NCBI GenBank assembly: GCA_045636385.1
Contig: JAZTXK010000026.1
Location: forward strand, 15,812 to 79,811
Origin: CAG-390 sp045636385
GTDB taxonomy: Bacteria; Bacillota; Clostridia; Oscillospirales; CAG-272
Reading direction: 5' to 3'
DNA length: 64,000 nt
Positions 43,134 to 51,444 of the stretch are shown here, in pieces. Positions within the stretch are counted from its first letter, which is position 1. Each line of letters begins with the position of its first letter. The notes beneath the pieces were generated by a model. It was not told the DNA's origin. It saw nothing but the letters and a program-made list of their open reading frames with translations, and ran no database searches. The position numbers and the translations under genes are program-made.

Positions 43134-44627
43134 TTAGCCAAGAGTGCTGATGATCTTTGTGAGAGATCTTTCCCAAGCTACCTTGTTTGCCTTGTAGTAC
43201 GTAGACCAGGAGGGAGTATCTGTTCCCGCTGCCTTACGGAACGCGGAGAAGCAGTTGAGCTGGTCTGCGAAGAGCTTACCGGGATCGAATACGAGGGTGT
43301 TGTGGAGAAGGTCGAACATTCTCGCATTTTCGAGAGTATCGAGGTAACGGTACTGGAACGCCTGCTCGTAAATAACTGTGGTGAGGTAACGGTAACCGTA
43401 AGATCCGAGACATTCAAGAACTGCCGCGGACATATCGGGATCGTTAGCGTTAGCGGGGATGGAGAACATACTTACCCAATAGCTGGTGGTGGTGCAGTAG
43501 TTTTCCTGGTTATCATCGTACTTGGGGAAGGGGAGGATTGCAAAGTCGAAGCCTACTTCCTGGAGATAGTTCTGAACGTCTGCAACGGTACCGCAGTTGA
43601 AGAGAACGTTACCGGAAGCAAATCCGTTTTCCTTATTGGTGCCAAGAAGCTCTACGTCTGCGTTATCATAGAGGAAACGGTTCCAAGTCTGGTACCAGTT
43701 CTCAAGACGCTCGCCCGAAAGCTCGGGGGACATAATGAGCTTGCCGTCGGCATCCTTCTCAACGAAACGGAATCCACCGCCGTAGAAAAGGCTGTCAAAC
43801 TGAACGTTATCGGTGAAGGTTACGCTGTAACCGGGAGAACCGTCGGGGTTAAGTCCGGTAACAACACCGAGAGAGATCTCAGCGAACTTGTCGAAGGTCC
43901 ATTCGCCGGACTCAACGAGCTCATATACGTTGGGGAGGTTGTAGGTTTCTGCAAGGTCGAGGTTGCAGTGAACCGAGTGAATGTTACGTACGAGAGTACC
44001 GGTGATATCGCCGGTGATGAAGTAGAGGTTGTCGTTGATGCTGCAGGATTCGAGAATGTCCTCAGGCCACCAAGCGCGCTCGTAATCAAGATACTGTACC
44101 TCATTGAGGTCGAGGTAGAGGTTCTTCATAGCGCCGATGGGAGCTGCAGGGGTGTACTGACCTACAAGGTCGAATGCGTCCTGATTACCTGCGGCAACGT
44201 TAGCCTCAACGGTGGTGATGAAGGAGTTTCTGTTGCTCCAGTCACCGGTCTGCTTGGAGATGGAGAACTTGATGCCAAGACGCTCCTCGGTGCGGACCTG
44301 ACGGTTGTAGATAGCGTCGTGGATCTTGTCACCGGTAGTGGTGCCGTCCTCGTTCCATTCCCACTGGACCTGATTGGACCAGGTGAAGAGAATGAATTCC
44401 TTGTCGCCATAGTTAAGCTCGGGGAGTCTGTCGAGCTCGTAGCCATTTTCGTCAACGGGGTATGTAGTTTCTGCGGGTTCGGTAGAGCCGGCTACGGGAG
44501 CTTCGGTGTCGGCGGCTGCGCCTGCGGTGGTCTCGTCGGTTTCAACGGGAGTGTTTGCGCAGGAGGCAAAACAGAGCACGAACATCAGAAGCGCCATAAA
44601 CGCGGCTGTGATGCGAATCTTTTTCAT
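43134..44627 (-). CDS. Extracellular solute-binding lipoprotein (copy A)
   Basis: A 497-residue lipoprotein (lipobox FASC) with a Thr/Ala/Glu linker and a family 1 solute-binding domain: LPELNYGDKEFILFTWSNQ, RAWWPEDILESCSIND, ITGDITGTLVRN and a C-terminal VIYEQAFQYRYLDTLENA. It should bind a sugar or oligosaccharide at the outer face of the membrane. AGGAATC precedes ATG 44627; a frame extension to 44645 lacks a ribosome binding site. The next upstream gene (44835-46331) is a close copy, and even the promoters and terminators match, so the whole cassette was duplicated. No permease genes are adjacent. Confidence 0.9.
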   Translation of the reverse strand: MKKIRITAAFMALLMFVLCFASCANTPVETDETTAGAAADTEAPVAGSTEPAETTYPVDENGYELDRLPELNYGDKEFILFTWSNQVQWEWNEDGTTTGDKIHDAIYNRQVRTEERLGIKFSISKQTGDWSNRNSFITTVEANVAAGNQDAFDLVGQYTPAAPIGAMKNLYLDLNEVQYLDYERAWWPEDILESCSINDNLYFITGDITGTLVRNIHSVHCNLDLAETYNLPNVYELVESGEWTFDKFAEISLGVVTGLNPDGSPGYSVTFTDNVQFDSLFYGGGFRFVEKDADGKLIMSPELSGERLENWYQTWNRFLYDNADVELLGTNKENGFASGNVLFNCGTVADVQNYLQEVGFDFAILPFPKYDDNQENYCTTTSYWVSMFSIPANANDPDMSAAVLECLGSYGYRYLTTVIYEQAFQYRYLDTLENARMFDLLHNTLVFDPGKLFADQLNCFSAFRKAAGTDTPSWSTYYKANKVAWERSLTKIISTLG

Positions 44628-44660
44628 GTTTATGATTCCTTTCATAATATAGTTAACATA

Positions 44661-44689
44661 ATAATACCATTTTTTTACCCCGTTGTCAA
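44661..44689 (-). promoter_or_regulatory. Sigma-A promoter of solute-binding copy A
   Basis: On the minus strand, TTGACA (44684-44689), a 17-base spacer containing GGGGTAAAAAAATGG, and TATTAT (44661-44666). The spacer recurs in copy B. Confidence 0.75.
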
Positions 44690-44794
44690 GATGTTTTTCA
44701 AAACATTGACAATGGCGTTTATTTTTGTTAAAATTTAAGGCGTAAAAGGTGCGTTTGACTTGTTTTGCGCTATGCTATTCTTTGAATTTGCAGT

Positions 44795-44828
44795 AAAAAT
44801 AACACCCGCCAAAGCGAGTGTTATTTTT
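44795..44828 (-). terminator. Terminator of solute-binding gene (copy B)
   Basis: Stem AAAAATAACAC...GTGTTATTTTT with the CCCGCCAAAGCGA loop region; one base differs from the copy A hairpin core. Confidence 0.8.
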
Positions 44829-44834
44829 ATGTAA

Positions 44835-46331
44835 TTAGCCGAGAGTTTGGATGATCTTATCGAGCGATCTGGACCAAAGCTTACCGTTGGTAGCATAGTA
44901 GCTGCTCCAAGAGGTGCTTCCGGTTTCTGTTGCTGCCTGACGGAATGCCGCGAAGCAGTTGAGCTGGTCTGCGAAGAGACGACCGGGATCGAATACGAGG
45001 GTATCGTGGAGAAGGTCGAACATCTGCGCGTTCTCAAGAGTATCGAGGTAACGGTACTGGAATGCTTCCTGATACATAACGGGAGTCAGGTAACGGTAGC
45101 CGTAGGAGGAGAGACACTCAAGAACAGCCGCGGACATAGAGGGATCAGGTGCATTGGTGGGGATGGAGAAGAGGCTGAGCCAATAGCTTGTAATGGTGTA
45201 GTATTCTTCCTGATCCTTGTCGTAAAGCGGGAAGGGAAGAACTGCAAAGTCGAAGCTTACGTCCTGAAGGGAGTTCTGAACGTCAGAAACGCCGCCGCAG
45301 TGGAAGAGAACGTTGCCGGAGGTGAAGCCGTTTGTACCGTTGATAGCGAGGATCTCAACGTCCGAGTTATCAAAGAGGAAGCTACGGCAGGTCTGGAACC
45401 AAGCCTCGAGGCGGTCGCCGGTGAGTTCATCGGACATAACAAGCTTGTTGTCAGCATCGTGCTCAACGAAGCGGAAGCCTGCGCCGTAGAAAAGGCTGTC
45501 GTACTCAACGTTGTTGGGGAAGGTTACGCTGTAAGCTGCGGAGCCGTCGGGGTTGATGCCCTGAATGGTGCCGAGAGCAACCTCTGCAAACTTATCCATA
45601 GTCCATTCCTTGTTGTTTACGAGCTCGTAAAGGTTAGGAAGCTGATGGCTTTCAGCAAGATCGAGGTTTGCGATAATACAGTGGATGTTACGGACGAGTG
45701 TTCCGGTAATATCACCGGTGGTGAAGTATACGTTGTTGTTGATGTGGCAGGATTCCTGAATATCGGAGGGCCACCAGGGGCGTTCCCAATCGAGATATTC
45801 GATCTCGGAGATGTCGTGGTAGAGTCCCTTCATAGCGCCGATGGGAGCTGCGGGAGTGTACTGACCGACGAGGTCGAAAGCATCCTTAGCGCCTGCGGAA
45901 ACATTAGCTTCAACAGTGGTGATGAAGGAGTTACGGTTGTTCCAGTCACCGTTCTGCTTGGAGAGAACGATGTCGATGCCGAGACGCTCCTCTGTTCTTA
46001 CCTGACGGTCGTAGATAGCGTCGTGGATTTTTTCACCGTTGGTGGTGTCATCCTCGTTCCACTCCCACATTACCTGGTTGGACCAGGTGAAAATAACGAA
46101 TTCCTCGTTATTGTAATTGAGTTCGGGGAGTCTGTCGAGTTCGTAGCCGTTTTCGTCAACGGGGTAGGTGGTCTCTGTGGGTTCGGTAGAGCCTGCTACG
46201 GGCGCTTCGGTGGATGCGTTCTCGCCTGCGGTGGTCGTTTCGGGGTCAACTGGAGTGTTGGCGCAGGAAGCGAAGCAGAGCGCGAGCATCAGAAGTGCCA
46301 TAATTCCGGCAAAGATGCGGATCTTTTTCAT
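44835..46331 (-). CDS. Extracellular solute-binding lipoprotein (copy B)
   Basis: A 498-residue paralogue of copy A, collinear throughout: lipobox FASC, LPELNYNNEEFVIFTWSNQ, RPWWPSDIQESCHINN, TTGDITGTLVRN, QEAFQYRYLDTLENAQ. Differences are scattered through the binding lobes rather than concentrated, consistent with an older duplication under selection for a shared fold. Start ATG 46331 has AAAGGAATC upstream. It is expected to feed a sugar ABC importer encoded elsewhere. The neighbouring phosphoglucomutase and FGGY kinase genes on the same strand support a role in sugar use. Confidence 0.9.
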   Translation of the reverse strand: MKKIRIFAGIMALLMLALCFASCANTPVDPETTTAGENASTEAPVAGSTEPTETTYPVDENGYELDRLPELNYNNEEFVIFTWSNQVMWEWNEDDTTNGEKIHDAIYDRQVRTEERLGIDIVLSKQNGDWNNRNSFITTVEANVSAGAKDAFDLVGQYTPAAPIGAMKGLYHDISEIEYLDWERPWWPSDIQESCHINNNVYFTTGDITGTLVRNIHCIIANLDLAESHQLPNLYELVNNKEWTMDKFAEVALGTIQGINPDGSAAYSVTFPNNVEYDSLFYGAGFRFVEHDADNKLVMSDELTGDRLEAWFQTCRSFLFDNSDVEILAINGTNGFTSGNVLFHCGGVSDVQNSLQDVSFDFAVLPFPLYDKDQEEYYTITSYWLSLFSIPTNAPDPSMSAAVLECLSSYGYRYLTPVMYQEAFQYRYLDTLENAQMFDLLHDTLVFDPGRLFADQLNCFAAFRQAATETGSTSWSSYYATNGKLWSRSLDKIIQTLG

Positions 46332-46365
46332 TGTATAGATTCCTTTCTAAAATATAATTAATATA

Positions 46366-46394
46366 ATGATACCATTTTTTTACCCCGCTGTCAA
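46366..46394 (-). promoter_or_regulatory. Sigma-A promoter of solute-binding copy B
   Basis: On the minus strand, TTGACA (46389-46394), 17 bases containing GGGGTAAAAAAATGG, and TATCAT (46366-46371). Confidence 0.75.
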
Positions 46395-46442
46395 GAAGTT
46401 TTGCAAAAATATGCAAAAAGTTGACAACGGGGTGTTTTTTAT

Positions 46443-48137
46443 TTATATTTTAGGTTCAAAGGCAGCCTTGAGTGCCTCATGCTTTGCCTCGGCAAGTGCC
46501 TTGTCTGCGGCGCAAACGCAATAGTAGAACTTACATTTAGGCTCAGTTCCGCTGGGACGAACGGCAACCCAACAGCCGTCCTCGAAGATGAAGCGGAGAA
46601 CGTCGGACTCGGGGAATCCCGCTGCCTTCATCTCGTCGGAAAGATAATCTTCAACCTTAACCACCTTCACACCGCAAACCTCAGCGGGAGCATCGGCGCG
46701 AAGACCTGCTGTGAGCGCGGCGATCTTTGCCTTGCCGTCAAGTCCGGGGAAGTAGAAGTTCGACTGCGAATCAAGGAAGTATCCGTATTTCGCGTGAATT
46801 GCGGCGAGAACGTCGATGAGAGTCAGACCGTAATTCTTGTAGTAAGCCGCGGCCTCGCAGAGCATGAGTGACGCCTGAACGCCGTCCTTGTCGCGGACAA
46901 AATCCGAGACCAGACAGCCGTAGCTTTCCTCATAGCCGAAAACAAATCCGTAATTGCCCTCGGCGCGGTGGCGCGCGATCTTTTCGCCGATGAATTTGAA
47001 GCCCGTCAGCGTCTTTTCAACCTTGACGCCGTATCTTTCGCAGATGCGGTCGCCGAGATCGGAGGTAACTATAGTCGTTACCATATATGCATCCGAGGGC
47101 AGAGAACCGCCGTCTGTACGGCGTGAAAGGATATATTCAAGCAGAACTGCGGCAGATTGGTTTCCCGTCATAAGCACCATTTCGCCGTCCTTGTTCAGAG
47201 CGGCAACGCCGAGACGGTCGCAGTCGGGGTCGGTAGTGATGACGATGTCCGCGCCCGCTTCCTTTGCGATCTTGAGTGATTCGGTGTAAGCCTTCGGCGA
47301 CTCGGGATTGGGCGACTCGGTGCCCGAAAAATCGGGATCGGGGGCGCACTGTGAGAGGACGGGGATCACCTCGTAACCGCAATCTGCAAGCACGCGGCGT
47401 ACGGGTACGTTGCCCGTGCCGTGCTGAGGCGAATAAACGACCTTCAGCTTTGCGGCACTTTCGCGGTCGCGCGAGATCGAAATATTTTCAACGCGCATAG
47501 CGTATTCGTCATCGATCGTGGAATCAAGCATAACGATTCTGTCTCCCGCTTCCTCGAGAGTGAGGCAGGGAACGCGGAGCTCATCCTTGACCTCGCCGAC
47601 GAGAGCGATGACCTTCTCGCTTTCTTCGAGAGAAAGCTGGCAGCCCTCGGAATCATATATCTTGTAGCCGTTATATTCGGGCGGATTGTGTGAAGCCGTG
47701 ATCATAACTCCACCTGCCGCACGCATCTTGCGAACGGAGAAGGAGAGCATGGGAGTGGGATGAAGCGAATCAAAGATATAAGCCTTAACACCCGCGGCGG
47801 CAAAAACACCCGCGGTCGCAAGCGCAAATTCGCGCGAGTAGCGGCGGTTATCGTGCGAGATGACAACGCCCTTTTCTGCGGCATCCGCGCCAAGGCTCTT
47901 GATATACTCGGCAAAACCGAGGCTGACGCGCATAACGGTATAGATATTCATTCTGCCGATTCCCGCGCCGAGAATACCGCGCATACCGCCCGTGCCGAAT
48001 TCAAGCTCGGCGGCGAAACGCTCGGCAATAGCATTTTTGTCATCCTTTATAGAAATAAGCTCTGCCTTGATGTCGGGCGCAATACCCTCAAAACCAAGCC
48101 AACGATCAAAGTCAGTCATATACTTTTCGGTAGACAT
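46443..48137 (-). CDS. Phosphoglucomutase/phosphomannomutase
   Basis: A 564-residue alpha-D-phosphohexomutase. The active-site serine is S149 in MITASHNPPEYNGYKIY, the metal loop is TTDPDCDRLG, the sugar-binding loop is FGYEESYGC, and the phosphate-binding loop is VRPSGTEPKCKFYY. It interconverts glucose 1-phosphate and glucose 6-phosphate (or mannose analogues), connecting galactose and glycogen metabolism and nucleotide-sugar synthesis with glycolysis. Size matches the long PgcA-type enzymes of Firmicutes. The start at ATG 48137 has AGAGGAG upstream. It could serve the Leloir-type route suggested by the epimerase and galactokinase-like genes. Confidence 0.93.
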   Translation of the reverse strand: MSTEKYMTDFDRWLGFEGIAPDIKAELISIKDDKNAIAERFAAELEFGTGGMRGILGAGIGRMNIYTVMRVSLGFAEYIKSLGADAAEKGVVISHDNRRYSREFALATAGVFAAAGVKAYIFDSLHPTPMLSFSVRKMRAAGGVMITASHNPPEYNGYKIYDSEGCQLSLEESEKVIALVGEVKDELRVPCLTLEEAGDRIVMLDSTIDDEYAMRVENISISRDRESAAKLKVVYSPQHGTGNVPVRRVLADCGYEVIPVLSQCAPDPDFSGTESPNPESPKAYTESLKIAKEAGADIVITTDPDCDRLGVAALNKDGEMVLMTGNQSAAVLLEYILSRRTDGGSLPSDAYMVTTIVTSDLGDRICERYGVKVEKTLTGFKFIGEKIARHRAEGNYGFVFGYEESYGCLVSDFVRDKDGVQASLMLCEAAAYYKNYGLTLIDVLAAIHAKYGYFLDSQSNFYFPGLDGKAKIAALTAGLRADAPAEVCGVKVVKVEDYLSDEMKAAGFPESDVLRFIFEDGCWVAVRPSGTEPKCKFYYCVCAADKALAEAKHEALKAAFEPKI

Positions 48138-48263
48138 TAAGATCTCCTCTTTCAAAAATAATACCTTAATATTATACTATATTTGCGCGCTGTTTTCAAG
48201 TCCTGATAAGGAAAAAAGCAGAGTTTTCATCGCAAGATCAGACTTTTATTGCGTTAGTATGGC

Positions 48264-48301
48264 AAAAAACGCCCGATGAATCTCTCTGTCGGGCGTTTTT
48301 T
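48264..48301 (-). terminator. Terminator of the FGGY kinase gene
   Basis: Stem AAAAAACGCCCGA/TCGGGCGTTTTTT; it works in either direction but lies just past the kinase stop codon. Confidence 0.85.
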
Positions 48302-48303
48302 GA

Positions 48304-49776
48304 CTATATTTCATTTTCAAACAGCGGCGCAAGTGTCTTATAAATTTTCTCAAACACGCGATATCCCTTTTCGTAGACCGCTACTGACTCGGGGTTGGGT
48401 GTATAGACCTTGTCGATCTTCACGCGGCGTGCGGCGTCTTCGATATCGTCGCAGAGACCGAGACCGACGAGAGCGCAATATGCCGTGCCCAAGGTTCCTG
48501 CATGGCGAGTTGCGGCGGGGACCTCTATGGTCACGCCCAGCACGTCGGCGAGTATCTGCATCCAGATTCCGCTGCAAGAACCGCCGCCTATGGCGCGCAC
48601 CTTTTCGGGCAGGGGGCGTCCAATATTGGCGTTATACTCCGCGCCCATTCTGAGCTGATAGCAAACGCCTTCCATCACCGCGCGCGTCATGTGACGGCGG
48701 TCGTGGATCGCGCCGAGGCCGAGAAAATTACCTCTTGCATCTCTGCCAAAGAGGGGAGGACGCTCGCCGTAAAACCACGGCGTCGCAAAAACACCCTCTG
48801 AGCCTGCCGGGATTTCGGATAATTCACGATCAAGCAGGGCATAAATACCGTCGCCGAGAGCTTTCTTTTCCTCTCCGTAAAAGCGATCGAGTGCCCAATT
48901 GTAGGAAAGTCCGATCGCCTGCGAGCTGATGATGGTCACGTCGCGCTTTTCATCAAAGGGAGAGAAGTAGAGCGTTTTGAACTCGTGGGGAAGAGTATAT
49001 CCTATCCAACCCGAAGAACCGAAATATATATGCACTCCTCCAATGCCGGCGGTACCCGCGCCCATAGCGATTGCGTTGATATCGCTTGTGCCGCCGAAAA
49101 CGGGCACTCCTACGGGCAAGCCTAATTCGAGGGACGCCGACTCAGTCACGTGTCCCACAAGACCGCACGAGGGCGCAACCTCCGGGAATTTTTCACGCGG
49201 AATATCCATAAAATCCATCAGCTCGGCGTAAAAAGCATCAAGCTTGGGGTCTGTCGAGTGAACGAAATTGTTGCCCTCGTCCACCGATGCCACGCCTGTC
49301 GCACGCCACTTGATATAGGAATTGACCTCGAAAACCGTGATGGCTTTTTCAAAGACATCGGGACGGTTTCGGCGAAGCCAAAAGAGCTTGGGCCAATAAT
49401 CCGCCGAGGTGAATGTACCTTCACCGAACCGTTCATTCAGAAGCCGCGCTTCCTCCACGGAGCGTGAATCAAGCCAAATGATACTGCGATGAAGCACACG
49501 TCCCGCTTCATCTACCGGGATAATGCCCTTCCACATAGTATCAAGCGCCATTCCGATCACCGCCTCGGGCGCAACCTTGCCCTTTTCGAGCACGGCTCGG
49601 GTTACGTCGCAGACACCCTTCCAGTAATCGACAGGCTCTTGCTCGGCGATGCCGCCGTCTGCTGTATAGAGCGGATAAGAAACCGTAGCGGTATAAGCAA
49701 CCTCACCCTCGGTAGTGACCAACGCGCCCTTGACGCCGCTTGTACCGAGATCGTAAGCCAAAACGTATTTTTTCAT
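48304..49776 (-). CDS. FGGY-family carbohydrate kinase (xylulokinase-like)
   Basis: A 490-residue sugar kinase with both actin-like halves. Motifs: AYDLGTSGVKGALV (phosphate 1), IIWLDSRSVEEA, GGTSDINAIAMGAGT, and the C-terminal RAIGGGSCSGIWMQILADVLG. It resembles xylulokinase, but related FGGY enzymes act on other ketoses or polyols, so the substrate is not fixed. The start is ATG 49776, with GAGGGATGG upstream; a frame extension to 49797 is rejected because MKKYVLAYDLG is the standard N-terminus. It has its own promoter and is followed by phosphoglucomutase on the same strand after a terminator. Confidence 0.9.
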   Translation of the reverse strand: MKKYVLAYDLGTSGVKGALVTTEGEVAYTATVSYPLYTADGGIAEQEPVDYWKGVCDVTRAVLEKGKVAPEAVIGMALDTMWKGIIPVDEAGRVLHRSIIWLDSRSVEEARLLNERFGEGTFTSADYWPKLFWLRRNRPDVFEKAITVFEVNSYIKWRATGVASVDEGNNFVHSTDPKLDAFYAELMDFMDIPREKFPEVAPSCGLVGHVTESASLELGLPVGVPVFGGTSDINAIAMGAGTAGIGGVHIYFGSSGWIGYTLPHEFKTLYFSPFDEKRDVTIISSQAIGLSYNWALDRFYGEEKKALGDGIYALLDRELSEIPAGSEGVFATPWFYGERPPLFGRDARGNFLGLGAIHDRRHMTRAVMEGVCYQLRMGAEYNANIGRPLPEKVRAIGGGSCSGIWMQILADVLGVTIEVPAATRHAGTLGTAYCALVGLGLCDDIEDAARRVKIDKVYTPNPESVAVYEKGYRVFEKIYKTLAPLFENEI

Positions 49777-49826
49777 ACAGCCATCCCTCGCATTCATAAA
49801 AATTGAAGCATAAGTCTTTCGGGTTC

Positions 49827-49855
49827 ATTATAGCACACAATAGGGAAAATGTCAA
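49827..49855 (-). promoter_or_regulatory. Sigma-A promoter of the FGGY kinase gene
   Basis: On the minus strand, TTGACA (49850-49855), 17 bases, TATAAT (49827-49832): perfect consensus. Confidence 0.8.
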
Positions 49856-49877
49856 CGTGGTGAAGTAAAAAACAAAT

Positions 49878-49904
49878 AAAAAGGAGCTGTATTGGCTCCT
49901 TTTT
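49878..49904 (-). terminator. Terminator of the Gfo/Idh/MocA gene
   Basis: Stem AAAAAGGAGC/GCTCCTTTTT with a seven-base loop, just past the stop codon. Confidence 0.85.
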
Positions 49905-49914
49905 ATCAGATCAA

Positions 49915-51189
49915 TTAATTCTTGAATTCGTTGATATATTCATCAAGCGTCACAACGCTGCCTTCGTGTCTTGATCGCTCTGCCGCGAAGGTGACGAGGT
50001 GATTTTCGATGGAGGTGGTGATCTCGGTCACCGAGTTGCCGGTGTAAGTACCGCAAAGGTATTGGCAGAAGGAGCGCATAATTCCTCTGTCGCCGCCGCC
50101 GTGACCGCCGGTGATCTCCTCATCGGCAACCGCATCCGAAACGAGGATTTCACTCTTTTTTCCGGTCTCAAATTCATAAAGCGTTACAGCCTTGTCAGCC
50201 ATACCCGCGTAGATCTCGCCCTTGGTTCCCATGATGTGGATCTTTCTGCCGCCCTTATTGAAGGCACTCATCGTAAAGGAAACGGTCGCGCCGCTTTCGT
50301 ATTCGAGGTTTACTACCTGATGGTCAACGACGTCGTTGTCGCAACCGAATACACAGCGTCCGTAGTTGGTTTCGGTAAGTACTCGGCGGACGTCCTCTTC
50401 GGTGGGATTATGCTTTCTTGATGCGCGGCCAATGTACGAGGATTTCTCGGAAGCGTAGATCTTTACCGCGTTATAGGGACAGCTCTCGCCTACGGGACAG
50501 CCCATATAGCAGAATTCGGGCGCGCCCTCGGGCTTGTTCTCCTTGCAGAAATAAGAGAGCGAGCCAAAGCTGTGAACGCGTGTGCACTTCTCTCCGAGAA
50601 GCCACTGAAGAATGTCGATATCGTGACAGCTCTTTGCAAGGAGCATAGGAGTGCTGTCTGCTTCCTTGTGCCAGTTGCCGCGGACGTAGCTGTGGCTCTG
50701 ATGGATGTTTCCGACACCCTCCTGATGAACGATATTCATAATCTTACCGATCTTGCCATCGTCGATGATCTTCTTGAGTGTGCGGAAGAAGGGAGTGAAG
50801 CGGAGCACGTGACAAATGATGACGTGAACGCCCTTTTTGTTAGCCGCGTCCGCGATCTTGTAGCATTCCTCGGGAGTCGGTGCCGCAGGCTTCTCGAGAA
50901 GAAGATGGTATCCGAGCTCGATAGCCTTCATCGCGGGCTCAAAGTGCATCTTATCCTGCGTAGCGATGATCGCCGCGTCTGCAAATTTGGGCAGAGCGAG
51001 AATATTCTCCCAGCTCTCAAAGCAAGCGGAGTCGTCAAGATTGCATTTTTCTTTAACGTAATTTCTTCTCGCGGGATCGGGATCGGCAATTCCGACAAGC
51101 TCAAATTCGGGGCAAGCATCAAATCCGTGCTTGGCATAAGTAGTACCTCGGCTGCCGAGACCGATGATGATAACCTTTAACTTTTTCAT
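49915..51189 (-). CDS. Gfo/Idh/MocA-family oxidoreductase
   Basis: A 424-residue NAD(P)-dependent dehydrogenase. The Rossmann motif is VIIIGLGSRGTTYA, the EKP motif (LLLEKPAAPT, with the catalytic-domain Lys) is present, and SCHDIDILQWLLG carries the expected His/Asp. Members oxidise sugars, inositols or pseudosugars. An insertion with four cysteines (CYMGCPVGESC...) around residue 225 is unusual; it may bind a metal or be structural. Start ATG 51189 is preceded by a weak GAGGTAA. It fits the nearby sugar kinase and isomerase genes, but the substrate is unknown. Confidence 0.88.
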   Translation of the reverse strand: MKKLKVIIIGLGSRGTTYAKHGFDACPEFELVGIADPDPARRNYVKEKCNLDDSACFESWENILALPKFADAAIIATQDKMHFEPAMKAIELGYHLLLEKPAAPTPEECYKIADAANKKGVHVIICHVLRFTPFFRTLKKIIDDGKIGKIMNIVHQEGVGNIHQSHSYVRGNWHKEADSTPMLLAKSCHDIDILQWLLGEKCTRVHSFGSLSYFCKENKPEGAPEFCYMGCPVGESCPYNAVKIYASEKSSYIGRASRKHNPTEEDVRRVLTETNYGRCVFGCDNDVVDHQVVNLEYESGATVSFTMSAFNKGGRKIHIMGTKGEIYAGMADKAVTLYEFETGKKSEILVSDAVADEEITGGHGGGDRGIMRSFCQYLCGTYTGNSVTEITTSIENHLVTFAAERSRHEGSVVTLDEYINEFKN

Positions 51190-51376
51190 TTTTATTACCT
51201 CGTCAGTAAAATATAAGTGGACAAATCTTGTCTAATTATATCACATATTTGCGGAAATTACAAGGTATTTTGGAAAAATAGTGCGAAGTTTTGTGCTTTG
51301 AATACAAGATGGAACGGTTTCGACATTTGTTTTATACGCTTACCGTTTTTTAATTGTATGCATAGATGAATTATTA

Positions 51377-51405
51377 TTGACTTTGCATAACGGCTGTGAT
51401 ATAAT
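51377..51405 (+). promoter_or_regulatory. Putative sigma-A promoter of the phosphoesterase lipoprotein
   Basis: TTGACT (51377-51382), 17 bases, TATAAT (51400-51405), 39 bases before the GTG start. Confidence 0.7.
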
Positions 51406-51444
51406 AATCTTGTGATGCAAATATAAGTCAGAGGAGAGAAGATT

